64,000 nucleotides of DNA from JBBCJR01 sp037190805 (lineage in GTDB: Bacteria > Pseudomonadota > Alphaproteobacteria > Sphingomonadales > Sphingomonadaceae). The stretch is taken from contig JBBCJR010000008.1 of NCBI GenBank assembly GCA_037190805.1, forward strand, positions 18,396 to 82,395, given 5' to 3'. Shown in pieces: positions 8,548 to 17,737 of the stretch; within the stretch, counting starts at the first letter, position 1, and each line of letters starts with the position of its first letter. The position numbers and the translations under genes are program-made. The notes below the pieces were generated by a model, which ran no database searches, had not been told where the DNA came from, and saw nothing but the letters and a program-made list of their open reading frames with translations.

Positions 8548-9711
8548 TCAGCCCGCGGTGGCCCGCGTGCGCGCGCGCAGCACGCTCAGATAACCTTCGG
8601 CCAATACCCGGTTGACGGCATCCCAGCCGTAGCGCGCGCTGAACGCGCGCCCGGCATCGCCAGCAGCGGCCCGGGCATCGGCATCGGCGCAATAATGGGC
8701 GAGAGCGTCCGCGAAGCGGGCGACGGCGCCGGGGCGCACCAGCATGCCGGTGACGCCATCCTCGACCAGGCTGGAACTGCCGGTCGCCTTGGCGGCGACA
8801 ACCGGGCGTCCGGCGGCCAGCGCCTCCAGCGTCACATTGCCGAAGGTTTCGGTCACGCTGGGATTGAACAGCATCTCGACAGAGGCATAGGCGCGTCCCA
8901 GATCGTCGCCGCACTGAAAACCGGCGAAGACCGCGTCGTCGGGCAGACGGGCTTCGAACCATTGACGGGCCGGACCTTCGCCGACGACCAGAACGCGGTG
9001 GCGGACGCCGCGCGCCTTCAGCGTGTCGATGGTTTCGGAGAAGACGTCGAGGCCCTTTTCCATCACCAGCCGGCCGACGAAGCCGATCACCGGCTCGTCA
9101 TCGGCGATGCCCAGGCCGCGGCGCCAGTCGAGGTCGCGTCGATCGGGGGAAAAGACGTCACGGTCGACACCACGGCTCCAGATGCCGACATTGTAGCTCA
9201 TCCGCTGCTCGCGCAGCAGCTGGGCCATGCTTTCCGACGGCGCGAAGATCGCGTCACAGCGGCGGTAGAAGCGGCGCAGCAGCATCTCCACCACTGGTTC
9301 CAGAAAGGTCAGGCCGTAATAGCGCGGATAGGTTTCGAACCGCGTATGGACGCTGGCGACGGCGGCGATGCGGCTGGCGCGTGCCCAGCTAAGTGCCCGA
9401 TGTCCCAATATCTCGGGACTCGCGATATGAACGATGTTCGGCTGGAAGCGCCGCATGTCGGTGCGAACGCGCGGAGTGAGGGCGAGGGGCGCGCGATATT
9501 CGGCGCGGCCGGGAAGCGGGATCGCAGGGACCGAGACGACCTCGCCAGTGGCCGGAAAGGCGGGGTTGGCCACGGTCGGCGCATAAATCCTGACCGCCGC
9601 CCCTTCGCGCAGCAGGAAGCCCACGAGCCGGTTCAGCGCCTGATTGGCGCCATCGCGGACATAGTTATAATTGCCCGAGAACAGCGCGATGCGAAGATCG
9701 GAAATATCCAT
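8548..9711 (-). CDS. GT4-family glycosyltransferase
   Basis: Retaining nucleotide-sugar glycosyltransferase, GT-B fold. I choose the ATG at 9711 (MDISDLRIALFSGNYNY) because AAGGGCG lies about 7 nt upstream; an earlier ATG at 9747 adds 12 unlikely residues. 387 residues. N-terminal acceptor domain with GANQALNRLVGFLL and PNIVHIASPEILG; C-terminal donor domain with GFVGRLVMEKGLDV and the E-x7-E motif in ETFGNVTLEALAAGRPVV. Relatives include lipid-linked mannosyl and glucosyl transferases, for example the MgtA/SQD2 group. The acceptor is not predictable from sequence; a membrane glycolipid is a guess. It is divergent from the SCP2-like gene. Confidence 0.85.
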   Translation of the reverse strand: MDISDLRIALFSGNYNYVRDGANQALNRLVGFLLREGAAVRIYAPTVANPAFPATGEVVSVPAIPLPGRAEYRAPLALTPRVRTDMRRFQPNIVHIASPEILGHRALSWARASRIAAVASVHTRFETYPRYYGLTFLEPVVEMLLRRFYRRCDAIFAPSESMAQLLREQRMSYNVGIWSRGVDRDVFSPDRRDLDWRRGLGIADDEPVIGFVGRLVMEKGLDVFSETIDTLKARGVRHRVLVVGEGPARQWFEARLPDDAVFAGFQCGDDLGRAYASVEMLFNPSVTETFGNVTLEALAAGRPVVAAKATGSSSLVEDGVTGMLVRPGAVARFADALAHYCADADARAAAGDAGRAFSARYGWDAVNRVLAEGYLSVLRARTRATAG

Positions 9712-9762
9712 CAGCGCGCCCTTACCCCCAAAAACGTCCGCTGCCAAAGCCGGGCCGTTCCC

Positions 9763-9790
9763 TTGACTTGACGTTCGCGTAAACTAGGAC
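9763..9790 (+). promoter_or_regulatory. candidate promoter of the SCP2-like gene
   Basis: TTGACT, 16-nt spacer, TAGGAC, about 39 nt before the chosen start codon, in the divergent gap with the glycosyltransferase. Confidence 0.4.
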
Positions 9791-9828
9791 TGTCGGCAAG
9801 CATGGTTGACGAGTGGAAAGGCGCTGAG

Positions 9829-10128
9829 ATGACGATCGAGGAGATGACGGGCAAGCTGGCGGCCGCAGGTGCCTTCGTTCCGGGCAAGCGGGTGAAGCTG
9901 GACTTTGGCGATGCGGGAATGATCCTGCTGGATGGCCAGACGTCGGCGGTGACCAACGAGGACGCCGCCGCGGACACGACGATCCGCGTCAGCTGGGCGG
10001 ATTGGCAGGACATGGCCGATGGCAAGCTCGACGGCGTGACGGCGTTCATGCAGGGCAAGCTTAAGGTCGAGGGCGATATGTCCAACGCGATGCAGCTCCA
10101 GGGTGTCCTCGCGAAGCTGAAGGGCTGA
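9829..10128 (+). CDS. SCP2 sterol-binding domain protein
   Basis: Small soluble protein, about 99 residues, consisting of a single SCP2-like hydrophobic-ligand domain. The start at 9829 (MTIEEMTGKLAAAGAF) follows GAAAGG by 8 nt; an ATG at 9802 is in frame. Recognisable pattern: VKLDFGDAGMILLDG, DTTIRVSWADWQDMADGKLD and AFMQGKLKVEGDMSNAMQLQ, matching the strand-turn-helix ending of SCP2 proteins. Likely binds acyl-CoA or other lipids; the biological ligand is unknown. A small hairpin (ATCCCC-ATAA-GGGGAT, 10131-10146) follows the stop. Confidence 0.85.
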   Translation: MTIEEMTGKLAAAGAFVPGKRVKLDFGDAGMILLDGQTSAVTNEDAAADTTIRVSWADWQDMADGKLDGVTAFMQGKLKVEGDMSNAMQLQGVLAKLKG

Positions 10129-10169
10129 ACATCCCCATAAGGGGATTTATATTGCTCTGCGGAAATTGA

Positions 10170-10220
10170 CCCCGCTCGTCCGGTCCGCCTATGGCTTCCC
10201 ATAGGCGCGGACGAGCGGGG
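10170..10220 (+). promoter_or_regulatory. long leader hairpin covering the scoA ribosome binding site
   Basis: Arms 10170-10182 and 10208-10220 pair perfectly over 13 bp (CCCCGCTCGTCCG). After an internal loop (4 nt / 1 nt) arms 10187-10194 and 10199-10206 pair over 8 bp (GCCTATGG), with loop CTTC. The GGGGG that serves as ribosome binding site (10217-10221) is inside the outer stem, 6 nt before the ATG. No T-run follows, so it is not an intrinsic terminator. Confidence 0.7.
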
Positions 10221-10227
10221 GAACCCC

Positions 10228-10935
10228 ATGACCACGATATATTCTGATGCTGCAGCTGCGCTGGATGGCGTGCTGCGGGACGGCATGACGATCTGCGCGG
10301 GCGGCTTCGGCCTGTGCGGTATTCCCGAGCGTCTGATCGACGCGATCGAGGCGTCGGGGGTGACGGGGCTGACCGTGGTCTCGAACAACGCCGGCATCGA
10401 CGGCGTCGGCCTCGGCAAACTGCTGCGCTCGCGCCAGATCGCCAAGATGATCAGTTCCTATGTCGGCGAGAACAAGGAGTTCGAGCGGCAATATCTGGCT
10501 GGCGAGCTGGAGGTGGAGTTCTGCCCCCAGGGGACGCTGGCCGAGCGAGTGCGGGCTGGCGGCGCGGGGATCCCCGGCTTCTTCACGAAAACCGGCGTCG
10601 GCACCGCCGTTGCCGAGGGCAAGGAGGTGCGGGAGTTCGACGGTCAGGCCTATATCCTGGAACGCGGCATCAAGGCCGACCTGTCGATCATCAAGGGCTG
10701 GAAGGCGGACGAGGCGGGCAACCTCATCTTCCGCAAGACGGCGCGGAACTTCAACCAGCCCATGGCGACCGCCAGCCACATGACGGTGGCCGAGGTCGAG
10801 GAGATCGTTCCCGTCGGCAGCCTGGACCCGGACGCGATCCACGTTCCCGGCATCTTCATCAAGCGGCTGGTGCTTGGCGCGCCCTATGACAAGCAGATCG
10901 AATTTCGAACCACCCGCGCGCGGGAGACGGCATGA
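10228..10935 (+). CDS. scoA: succinyl-CoA:3-ketoacid CoA-transferase subunit A
   Basis: Alpha subunit of the class I CoA-transferase that activates acetoacetate with succinyl-CoA (ketone body / PHB breakdown). 235 residues, usual length. Conserved features: GMTICAGGFGLCGIPERLI near the N-terminus, VSNNAGIDGVGLG, and CPQGTLAERVRAGGAGIPGF. The ATG at 10228 follows GGGGGA; that site lies in a long hairpin. It overlaps scoB by ATGA (10932). Acetoacetate transferases such as AtoD are close relatives, but the SCOT-type spacing fits best. Confidence 0.93.
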   Translation: MTTIYSDAAAALDGVLRDGMTICAGGFGLCGIPERLIDAIEASGVTGLTVVSNNAGIDGVGLGKLLRSRQIAKMISSYVGENKEFERQYLAGELEVEFCPQGTLAERVRAGGAGIPGFFTKTGVGTAVAEGKEVREFDGQAYILERGIKADLSIIKGWKADEAGNLIFRKTARNFNQPMATASHMTVAEVEEIVPVGSLDPDAIHVPGIFIKRLVLGAPYDKQIEFRTTRARETA

Positions 10936-11570
10936 TGGCGTGGTCACGTGACGAGATGGCGGCACGCGCCGCCCGCGAGCTGAAGGACGGCTATTACGTC
11001 AACCTCGGCATCGGCATTCCGACGCTGGTGGCGAACCACATCCCGGCCGGCATGATGGTGACGCTGCAGTCGGAAAACGGCATGCTGGGCATTGGCCCGT
11101 TCCCCTATGAGGATCAGGTCGATCCGGACCTGATCAACGCCGGCAAGCAGACGATCAGCGAGTTGCCGTCGTCGAGCTATTTCAGTTCGGCGGACAGCTT
11201 CGCGATGATTCGGGGCGGGCATATCGACCTCACCGTGCTGGGTGCGATGGAGGTCTCGGAAGCCGGCGACATCGCCAACTGGATGATCCCCGGCAAGATG
11301 GTGAAGGGCATGGGCGGCGCCATGGACCTCGTCGCCGGCGTCAAGCAGGTCGTCGTGGTCATGGAGCATGTATCGAAGGACGGCACGCCCAAGCTCGTTC
11401 CCGCCTGCACCCTGCCGCTCACGGGCAAGAATGTGGTCGACATGATCATCACCGATCTGGCCGTGTTCCGGCGGGACGATCACGCCTCGCCCTTCCGCCT
11501 CGTCGAAACCGCCCCTGGCGTGACCCCGGAAGAGGTCGCCGCCAAAACAACGGCGCACTATCTGACCTGA
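10932..11570 (+). CDS. scoB: succinyl-CoA:3-ketoacid CoA-transferase subunit B
   Basis: Beta subunit carrying the catalytic glutamate in QSENGMLGIG (residue about 48). 212 residues. Other conserved segments: YYVNLGIGIPTLVANHIP and GGHIDLTVLGAMEVS, and the GKMVKGMGGAMDLVAG loop. Start codon overlaps the scoA stop, so translation is coupled. With the PHA synthase at 24-26 kb this would let the cell recover acetoacetate from storage polymer, but the two loci are not adjacent. Confidence 0.94.
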   Translation: MMAWSRDEMAARAARELKDGYYVNLGIGIPTLVANHIPAGMMVTLQSENGMLGIGPFPYEDQVDPDLINAGKQTISELPSSSYFSSADSFAMIRGGHIDLTVLGAMEVSEAGDIANWMIPGKMVKGMGGAMDLVAGVKQVVVVMEHVSKDGTPKLVPACTLPLTGKNVVDMIITDLAVFRRDDHASPFRLVETAPGVTPEEVAAKTTAHYLT

Positions 11571-11619
11571 TCGAAAGCGAGGCGCGCCAGTATCGCCATC
11601 CGCTATCAAGGAGGTAGCA

Positions 11620-13095
11620 GTGGCGGTGCCGGCGCATTATGTGGCAGCCATGAGCACTCCTCGCACACTGTATCAGAAGATTTGGGACGCGCACGTCGTC
11701 GATACGCGCGACGACGGCACCGCCCTGATCTACATTGACCGCCATCTGGTCCACGAGGTCACCAGTCCGCAAGCCTTCGAAGCTCTGCGCGTCGCCGGCC
11801 GCCGCGTGCGGCGGCCCGACCTGACCCTTGCCGTGCCCGATCACAACCTGCCGACCACAGCCCGGGTCGGGCCGGACGGTCGTCGTCTGCCGATCGCCGA
11901 CGCCGAGTCGGCGCAGCAGCTGGCCGCTTTGGAAAAGAACGCGCCGGCGTTCGGCATCCGCTACATCGACGCCGTCGCGGCCGAGCAGGGCATCGTCCAT
12001 GTCGTCGGTCCCGAACAGGGCTTCACCCTGCCAGGGACGACACTGGTCTGCGGCGACAGTCACACGGCGGCGCATGGCGCGCTGGGGGCGCTCGCCTTCG
12101 GAATCGGCACGTCCGAGGTTGAGCATGTGCTGGCGACCCAGACGCTGCTGTTGAAGCAGTCGAAGTCGATGGAAATTCGCGTGGACGGCGCGCTGGGCTA
12201 TGGCGTGTCGGCGAAGGACGTGGTGCTGGCGATCATCGGTCGGATCGGCGCGGCCGGTGGCACCGGCTATGTCGTCGAGTATACCGGTTCCACCATCCGC
12301 GACATGTCGATCGAGGGTCGGCTGACCGTATCCAACATGTCGATCGAGGGCGGAGCCCGCGCCGGCCTCGTGGCGCCCGATGACAAGACCTTCTCCTATC
12401 TGAAGGGGCGGCCCATGGCTCCGGCCGGAGCGGACTGGGACCGCGCCATCGCCTGGTGGCGGACGCTGCCGACCGATCCCGGTGCCCGCTATGATCGTGT
12501 AGTGACGCTGGATGCGGGTGATATCGCGCCACTGGTCACCTGGGGCACCAGCCCCGAGGATGTTGTGGCGGTGACCGGCGTGGTTCCCGACCCCGACAGT
12601 TTCGCTGACCCGGCCAAGCAGGTCGCGGCGCGCAAGTCGCTGGATTATATGGGGCTGGCAGCCGGCATGCGGTTGGAGGACGTGGCCGTGGAGCACGTCT
12701 TCATCGGCTCATGCACCAACAGCCGGATCGAGGATCTGCGTGCGGCAGCCACCGTGGTCAGGGGACGCAAGGTGGCGGACCGTATCCGCCAGGCGCTGGT
12801 CGTTCCGGGCTCGGGCCTGGTCAAGCGGCAGGCGGAGGAAGAAGGGCTGGACCGCATCTTCATGGAGGCGGGCTTCGAATGGCGTGAACCTGGCTGTTCG
12901 ATGTGTCTGGCGATGAATCCTGACAAGGTCCCACCGGGCGAGCGCTGCGCGTCGACGTCGAACCGCAATTTCGTCGGCCGCCAGGGGCCGGGTGCGCGTA
13001 CCCATTTGCTGTCGCCGGCAATGGCGGCGGCCGCGGCCGTCACCGGTCATCTGACCGACGTGCGCGAGCTGGTCGGCGAGGGAGCCAATATCTGA
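11620..13095 (+). CDS. leuC: 3-isopropylmalate dehydratase, large subunit
   Basis: Isomerises 2- to 3-isopropylmalate in leucine synthesis, with LeuD; aconitase-fold [4Fe-4S] enzyme. The GTG at 11620 follows AAGGAGG by 6 nt; the ATG at 11650, which gives the more typical MSTPRTLYQKIWD start, has no clear ribosome binding site. 491 residues (481 from the internal ATG). Iron-sulfur cysteines are in FIGSCTNSRIED and EPGCSMCLAMNPD. Also visible: CGDSHTAAHGALGALAFGIG. leuD begins at the last base of its stop codon. Confidence 0.95.
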   Translation: MAVPAHYVAAMSTPRTLYQKIWDAHVVDTRDDGTALIYIDRHLVHEVTSPQAFEALRVAGRRVRRPDLTLAVPDHNLPTTARVGPDGRRLPIADAESAQQLAALEKNAPAFGIRYIDAVAAEQGIVHVVGPEQGFTLPGTTLVCGDSHTAAHGALGALAFGIGTSEVEHVLATQTLLLKQSKSMEIRVDGALGYGVSAKDVVLAIIGRIGAAGGTGYVVEYTGSTIRDMSIEGRLTVSNMSIEGGARAGLVAPDDKTFSYLKGRPMAPAGADWDRAIAWWRTLPTDPGARYDRVVTLDAGDIAPLVTWGTSPEDVVAVTGVVPDPDSFADPAKQVAARKSLDYMGLAAGMRLEDVAVEHVFIGSCTNSRIEDLRAAATVVRGRKVADRIRQALVVPGSGLVKRQAEEEGLDRIFMEAGFEWREPGCSMCLAMNPDKVPPGERCASTSNRNFVGRQGPGARTHLLSPAMAAAAAVTGHLTDVRELVGEGANI

Positions 13096-13682
13096 TGCGC
13101 AAGATCAATGTCGTCGAGGGCCGGGCGATCCCGCTCGGGTTGAAGAACGTCGATACCGACGTCATCATCCCGGCCCATTATCTGAAGACGATCACGCGCG
13201 CGGGCCTCGGAAAGGGCGCGTTCGAAACGATCCGCGCCACGCCCGGCAACCTGTTCGATGATCCGCGCTTTGTCGGGGCCCCGATCCTGATCGCGGGCGA
13301 CAATTTCGGTTGCGGGTCGAGCCGCGAGCATGCCGCATGGGCGCTCGACGACATGGGCATCCGCGTGGTGGTCGCCCCGAGCTTTTCCGACATCTTCTCT
13401 GGGAACGCGTTCAAGAACGGCATTCTCGCCGTTGTTCTGCCGCAGGAGGCGGTCGACCGTCTGCTCGACGTCGCAGCGGAAGCGTCGATCACGGTCGATC
13501 TCGAAAACCAGGTCGTGACGACCCCGTTCCAGGATCGCTTCCGGTTCGAGATCGACGCGTTTCGCAAATCCTGCCTGCTGGAGGGGCTGGACGAGGTTGG
13601 CCTAACCCTGGCGCAAGAAGACCGTATCGCGACCTATGAGCAGGCGATCGCGGCCGATCGTCCGTGGCTGGCCGCTGCCTGA
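13095..13682 (+). CDS. leuD: 3-isopropylmalate dehydratase, small subunit
   Basis: Swivelling small subunit completing the LeuCD active site. 195 residues. Family signatures: NVDTDVIIPAHYLKTI, GDNFGCGSSREHAAWAL and APSFSDIFSGNAFKNGIL. TGATG overlap with leuC. The leucine cluster is then interrupted by a large gene on the other strand; leuB is 3.0 kb further on. Confidence 0.96.
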   Translation: MRKINVVEGRAIPLGLKNVDTDVIIPAHYLKTITRAGLGKGAFETIRATPGNLFDDPRFVGAPILIAGDNFGCGSSREHAAWALDDMGIRVVVAPSFSDIFSGNAFKNGILAVVLPQEAVDRLLDVAAEASITVDLENQVVTTPFQDRFRFEIDAFRKSCLLEGLDEVGLTLAQEDRIATYEQAIAADRPWLAAA

Positions 13683-13735
13683 ACGAAGGCTTTCACGTCT
13701 GACCGACTGGCCCGTTTCGCTCGACGCGGCAGGCT

Positions 13736-16549
13736 TCAGTTGCGGTTCCGGGCCAGGATCGCGACCGTCGCCACCGATGACAGCAGGCCCCCGACAATAC
13801 CCGTGATGTCGCGGGCAAGATCCAGGCCCAGCAGCGGATCCAGATTCTTGGGCATGATCACGGTGCTGCCCGGCGGGACGGCGAGAGCCGTCTGCCGCCA
13901 CGCCGACGACTTGATCGGCTGAGCGAGGCCGTTGGGCAGGACGACATAGGTTCGTCCTTTGTCGCCGGTGCGCTGGCGGCCGCCAGCATCGGCGATATAG
14001 GCCTCCGCCGACTTGCCGTCGACGAACTGCACCGCGCCCGGATTGTTCACATCGCCCAGGACGATGACGAAGTTCGGCTGCTTCGGCATGTAGATGGCGT
14101 CGCCGGGTTCAAGGATCGTGTCGAGGTCGGGCCGCTGCCCGAGGGTATCTGGGTCGGCTTCGACAACCATGCGGCCTGCCGCCTCGGTCCGGGCCAGCGT
14201 CTGCACGAGCGCTGCTGCTTCACCCAGTCCCTGAGCACCGTTCTGCTTGCGCACCGAGGTTGCGACCAGACCGCTAGTGAGATCGCGGGCCGTGCGGCGA
14301 AAGCCTTCCTCCTGAAGCTGTTTGACGCTCTGGCGGGTGAAGACGGCGCCGTAGGGATAGGCGACCGACGAAACACCGCCGGCGCGGCGGACCAGAGACG
14401 ACAGCGTCTCGCCCCGACGAATGGTATAGAGGCCGGGGCGGCGGAACTCGCCGGTCAGCAGCACTGCGCCGCTTTCGAACTGCGGTCGTGCCGCGTTGAA
14501 GCGGATATCGTCGCCTGATCCCAGCGAGATGCGGGTCAGCGCCAGATTGGCGGTGTCGAGCGGATAACGTTCGGTCGTGCCGGCATTGCCGCGATTGACC
14601 TCGACGATGACGTCACTGCTGTTGGCGATCACGCCGCCGGCGATCGACATCGCGTCGTCAGCAGTGATCGCGCCCGTCACCGGATAGGCGCCGGGACGAC
14701 GCACCGCGCCGCCGATGCCGGTGGCATGCTCGATCACGACCGGCAGCAACTGTGGATAGTCTTCGAACAGCTGGGGGCATTGGGAAAGCTCCCGACGCTC
14801 CTCCTCTTCACGAGGATTGGGGACGTTATATCTGTCTACACCGGCAATCGGCTGTTGCCCGTTCGGCAGTGCCTGCTGTCCGTTCAACATTGTCGGCTGC
14901 GCCTGTAGCAGCGCTGGATCAGACGCGGTGGGTGCAAGTTCGCTCGCAGTGCGCGAACCGATGGACTGAAGGCTGCCGCCGGCCGATACAACCTGCGCCA
15001 CGCCACCGCGATCGACGACGAAGGATCCGCGGGTGATGACGTTGAACCGGACTTGCTGCGTATCGCGGACGACATTGGCGAACTCGCGCAGCGACTGACA
15101 TTGTAGCGACGGCTGCTGGCCAAGCGCGGTCTGGCGGACAGATGCGCTATTGAGGAACGCGACATCCTCGTCATTCAGGACGTAGAGCGTGTCTTCCGCT
15201 TCCAGCGCCACGGGTTGTGTGGTCAGGGCGGATGCCAGGTTGACGCCGAGATAATCGCGGGCGCCGGTACGTGCATTGAAGCGCTCCAGAACGGCGAACG
15301 GGATATAGGTGTTGGGCCTGAGGTCGCGCAGGTCGCCGACCAGATCACGCACGGTCGCGGCCGCCTGGAGCGGGCGGGGGCCGGGCGAGTCGGTATTTCC
15401 GCGCAGTTGTACACGATTGGCGACCCCGGACGATCCGGCAATCACCTGGACGACATCGCTCCCATGAACCGTCTGAGCGGTGCCGGTCACAGGAATGAAG
15501 GCTTCCACCCCGTCCGCGCCGATACGGCTGATCGTCACCCGGCTGCCGCGCGCGCGCAGTGGCCCGCCGGCATAGCCGAGGATCTGATCGACGCTGTTGT
15601 CGCCGCGCAGCTCGTAGATGCCGGGCCGGGTGACCCCGCCGGTGATCGCCACGGTATCGCCGATCGCCGGCACGATGACGCGGTCGCCATCCTGCAGCCG
15701 AACCGCGGTGGGCGTGCCGATGCCCAGCAGCCCGTAAAGGTCGACGCTGATCGTCTGGCTGCCGCGCACCACACGCACCCGGCGCAGCGAGCCGGTGGGG
15801 CGCACTCCTTCTGCGCGGGCAAGAGCGCTGGCGACATCGGCGAGCGAGGTCAGCGAATGCTGGCCCGGGCGATTAACCTCACCACCGACGAAGACCGTGA
15901 TGGCGCGGACCGAGCCCACCGAGACATAAACGTTGGTACCGAGCATCGTCTGGCGTGTCTGGTCGGCCAACTGACTGCGGACCGAGCCCAGCGATCGGCC
16001 GGCGGCGCGCACCGGTGGCAGGTCACCAACGATGATCTGACCCTCGCGATTGACGCGGACGGTCCGGCTGTCGTTGGTGGCACCCTGGAAATTGACCACC
16101 ACCTCGTCGCCGATGCCGAGAACATAGTTGTCGCCCAGCTCGCCGGTCACCGGTCCTGAGAGGGCCTGGGTCGCCTGAAACAGATCATAGCCGAACTGGC
16201 GCAGGGTCTTGTCGCTGGTGCGCTGGCGATACTCGGCCTCGATCCGTGACGGTTCGTAGAACTCAGCCGCGATGAGGCTGGCCTGACGGCGGCGTGCCTC
16301 GATCTCTTCAGGGGTCTGGGCGCCAGTGAACAGATCGGGGCGCTGTTCAACCGGTTGATTGGTTGTCCGGGACTGGTCGAGTGCGTCGGACCGGTTGCCG
16401 CCGGAACTGCCCAGATCGCGTTGCAGACGCTGAAGGACCGTGGGATCGATTCCCTGTGCCTGAAGCGGATTGGCCACTGACAGGATGGTGATCGCCAGCA
16501 TTGCTGATCGTCCGCCGGCCTGAACCGGCCTCAAACCCATTTTCTTCAT
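13736..16549 (-). CDS. large SLBB-domain polysaccharide export protein
   Basis: Outer-membrane/periplasmic exporter component of the Wza/KpsD type. I use the ATG at 16549 (MKKMGLRPVQAGG), which gives a Sec signal peptide ending near Ala-Gln-Ala residue 31; the open frame continues another 118 codons upstream across the leuB start and looks non-coding. 937 residues, much longer than Wza (about 380). Order: Poly_export domain about residue 140 (YVLGIGDEVVVNF), then five SLBB-like repeats each with a G-x-V-x-x-P-G core (GGEVNRPGQHS, GGVTRPGIYEL, GGAVRRPGAYPV, TGEFRRPGLYTI, GDVNNPGAVQF), the last near 855-900, and a C-terminal helix GIVGGLLSSVATVAIL. No Wzc-like kinase or Wzx/Wzy gene is nearby. 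Confidence 0.82.
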   Translation of the reverse strand: MKKMGLRPVQAGGRSAMLAITILSVANPLQAQGIDPTVLQRLQRDLGSSGGNRSDALDQSRTTNQPVEQRPDLFTGAQTPEEIEARRRQASLIAAEFYEPSRIEAEYRQRTSDKTLRQFGYDLFQATQALSGPVTGELGDNYVLGIGDEVVVNFQGATNDSRTVRVNREGQIIVGDLPPVRAAGRSLGSVRSQLADQTRQTMLGTNVYVSVGSVRAITVFVGGEVNRPGQHSLTSLADVASALARAEGVRPTGSLRRVRVVRGSQTISVDLYGLLGIGTPTAVRLQDGDRVIVPAIGDTVAITGGVTRPGIYELRGDNSVDQILGYAGGPLRARGSRVTISRIGADGVEAFIPVTGTAQTVHGSDVVQVIAGSSGVANRVQLRGNTDSPGPRPLQAAATVRDLVGDLRDLRPNTYIPFAVLERFNARTGARDYLGVNLASALTTQPVALEAEDTLYVLNDEDVAFLNSASVRQTALGQQPSLQCQSLREFANVVRDTQQVRFNVITRGSFVVDRGGVAQVVSAGGSLQSIGSRTASELAPTASDPALLQAQPTMLNGQQALPNGQQPIAGVDRYNVPNPREEEERRELSQCPQLFEDYPQLLPVVIEHATGIGGAVRRPGAYPVTGAITADDAMSIAGGVIANSSDVIVEVNRGNAGTTERYPLDTANLALTRISLGSGDDIRFNAARPQFESGAVLLTGEFRRPGLYTIRRGETLSSLVRRAGGVSSVAYPYGAVFTRQSVKQLQEEGFRRTARDLTSGLVATSVRKQNGAQGLGEAAALVQTLARTEAAGRMVVEADPDTLGQRPDLDTILEPGDAIYMPKQPNFVIVLGDVNNPGAVQFVDGKSAEAYIADAGGRQRTGDKGRTYVVLPNGLAQPIKSSAWRQTALAVPPGSTVIMPKNLDPLLGLDLARDITGIVGGLLSSVATVAILARNRN

Positions 16550-16687
16550 TGAATCCCGATCCGCCCGCGAGAAGCCTGAGCCATAAAAACCCACGGCGCC
16601 AGCGTCAACGCGCATGGTTGCCATCTTCCCACGGTTACGACGGGTCGCTAGGGACACGCGATCGAACATATGGCGGGAGATGTGAGC

Positions 16688-17737
16688 GTGGCGAAGATCG
16701 CGGTGCTGGGCGGAGACGGGATCGGGCCTGAGATCGTGGCGGAAGCGATACGCGTGCTGGATGCCGCCGGTGCGCGGGACCTTCGCTACGAAGAGGCGCT
16801 GGTCGGTTATGCCGCCTATCGTGCGGTCGGCGTGCCGTTGCCCGACGAGACGCTGGCGCTCGCCAAATCGGCCGATGCGGTGCTGTTCGGTGCGATCGGC
16901 CATCCTGAAGCTGATCTGCTGGAACGCCCCCTGCGGCCGGAGCGCGCCCTGTTGGGCCTGCGCAAGGAACTGGAACTGTTTGCCAATCTGCGTCCGGCCA
17001 AGGTTTTTGCCGAACTGGCTGATGCTTCCGTCCTGAAGCCGGAGGTGTCGGCAGGCATCGATCTGATCATCATCCGTGAACTGACCGGCGATGTTTATTT
17101 CGGTACCCCGCGCGGGGCGCGCACCACGGCGGCTGGCCGCCGCGAGTCGTTCGACACGATGTGCTATGACGAGGACGAGATCGCCCGCATCGCTCGGGTC
17201 GGCTTTGAAACCGCGCGCGGTCGGCGCGGCCGGCTATGCTCGGTCGACAAGGCGAATGTCCTGGAAACGTCGCAGCTCTGGCGCGATGTCGTGACCGAAG
17301 TGGCTGCGGACTATCCGGATATCGAGCTTAGCCACATGCTGGTCGATAATGCCGCGATGCAGCTGGTTCGTGACCCGGCCCAGTTCGACGTCATCGTCAC
17401 CGGCAATCTGTTCGGCGACATCCTGTCCGACCAGGCGTCGATGTGCGTGGGCTCGATCGGCATGCTGCCGTCAGCGTCGCTCGATGGCCGCGGCAAGGGG
17501 CTGTATGAGCCTATCCACGGCTCCGCGCCTGATATTGCGGGACAGGGCACCGCCAATCCGCTGGCGACGATCCTGTCGGCGGCGATGATGCTGCGCTATT
17601 CTCTGGATCAGTCGGATGTCGCCGACCGGATCGAGGCCGCGGTGACGAAAGCCCTCGCCGGCGGCGCGCGCAGCCGCGATCTGGGTGGCCAGCTGGGCAC
17701 CGTCGCGATGGGCGACGCCGTGATTGCCGCCTTGTAG
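16688..17737 (+). CDS. leuB: 3-isopropylmalate dehydrogenase
   Basis: NAD-dependent oxidative decarboxylation of 3-isopropylmalate in leucine synthesis. The frame is open from an ATG at 16670, but GGGAG at 16675-16679 points to the GTG at 16688 (VAKIAVLGGDGIGPEIV, about 349 residues). Family motifs: GDGIGPEI, LRKELELFANLRPAK, RELTGDVYFG, and the signature NLFGDILSDQASMCVGSIGMLPSASL with the metal-binding aspartates. The Y in DVYFG is the usual catalytic tyrosine. It is divergent from the SLBB gene, whose start region it faces. Confidence 0.95.
   Translation: MAKIAVLGGDGIGPEIVAEAIRVLDAAGARDLRYEEALVGYAAYRAVGVPLPDETLALAKSADAVLFGAIGHPEADLLERPLRPERALLGLRKELELFANLRPAKVFAELADASVLKPEVSAGIDLIIIRELTGDVYFGTPRGARTTAAGRRESFDTMCYDEDEIARIARVGFETARGRRGRLCSVDKANVLETSQLWRDVVTEVAADYPDIELSHMLVDNAAMQLVRDPAQFDVIVTGNLFGDILSDQASMCVGSIGMLPSASLDGRGKGLYEPIHGSAPDIAGQGTANPLATILSAAMMLRYSLDQSDVADRIEAAVTKALAGGARSRDLGGQLGTVAMGDAVIAAL

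Noticed and set aside
16550..16903. N-terminal 118-codon extension of the SLBB protein
   Set aside because: It runs across the leuB start on the other strand, lacks domain character, and the signal peptide sits at the internal ATG 16549.
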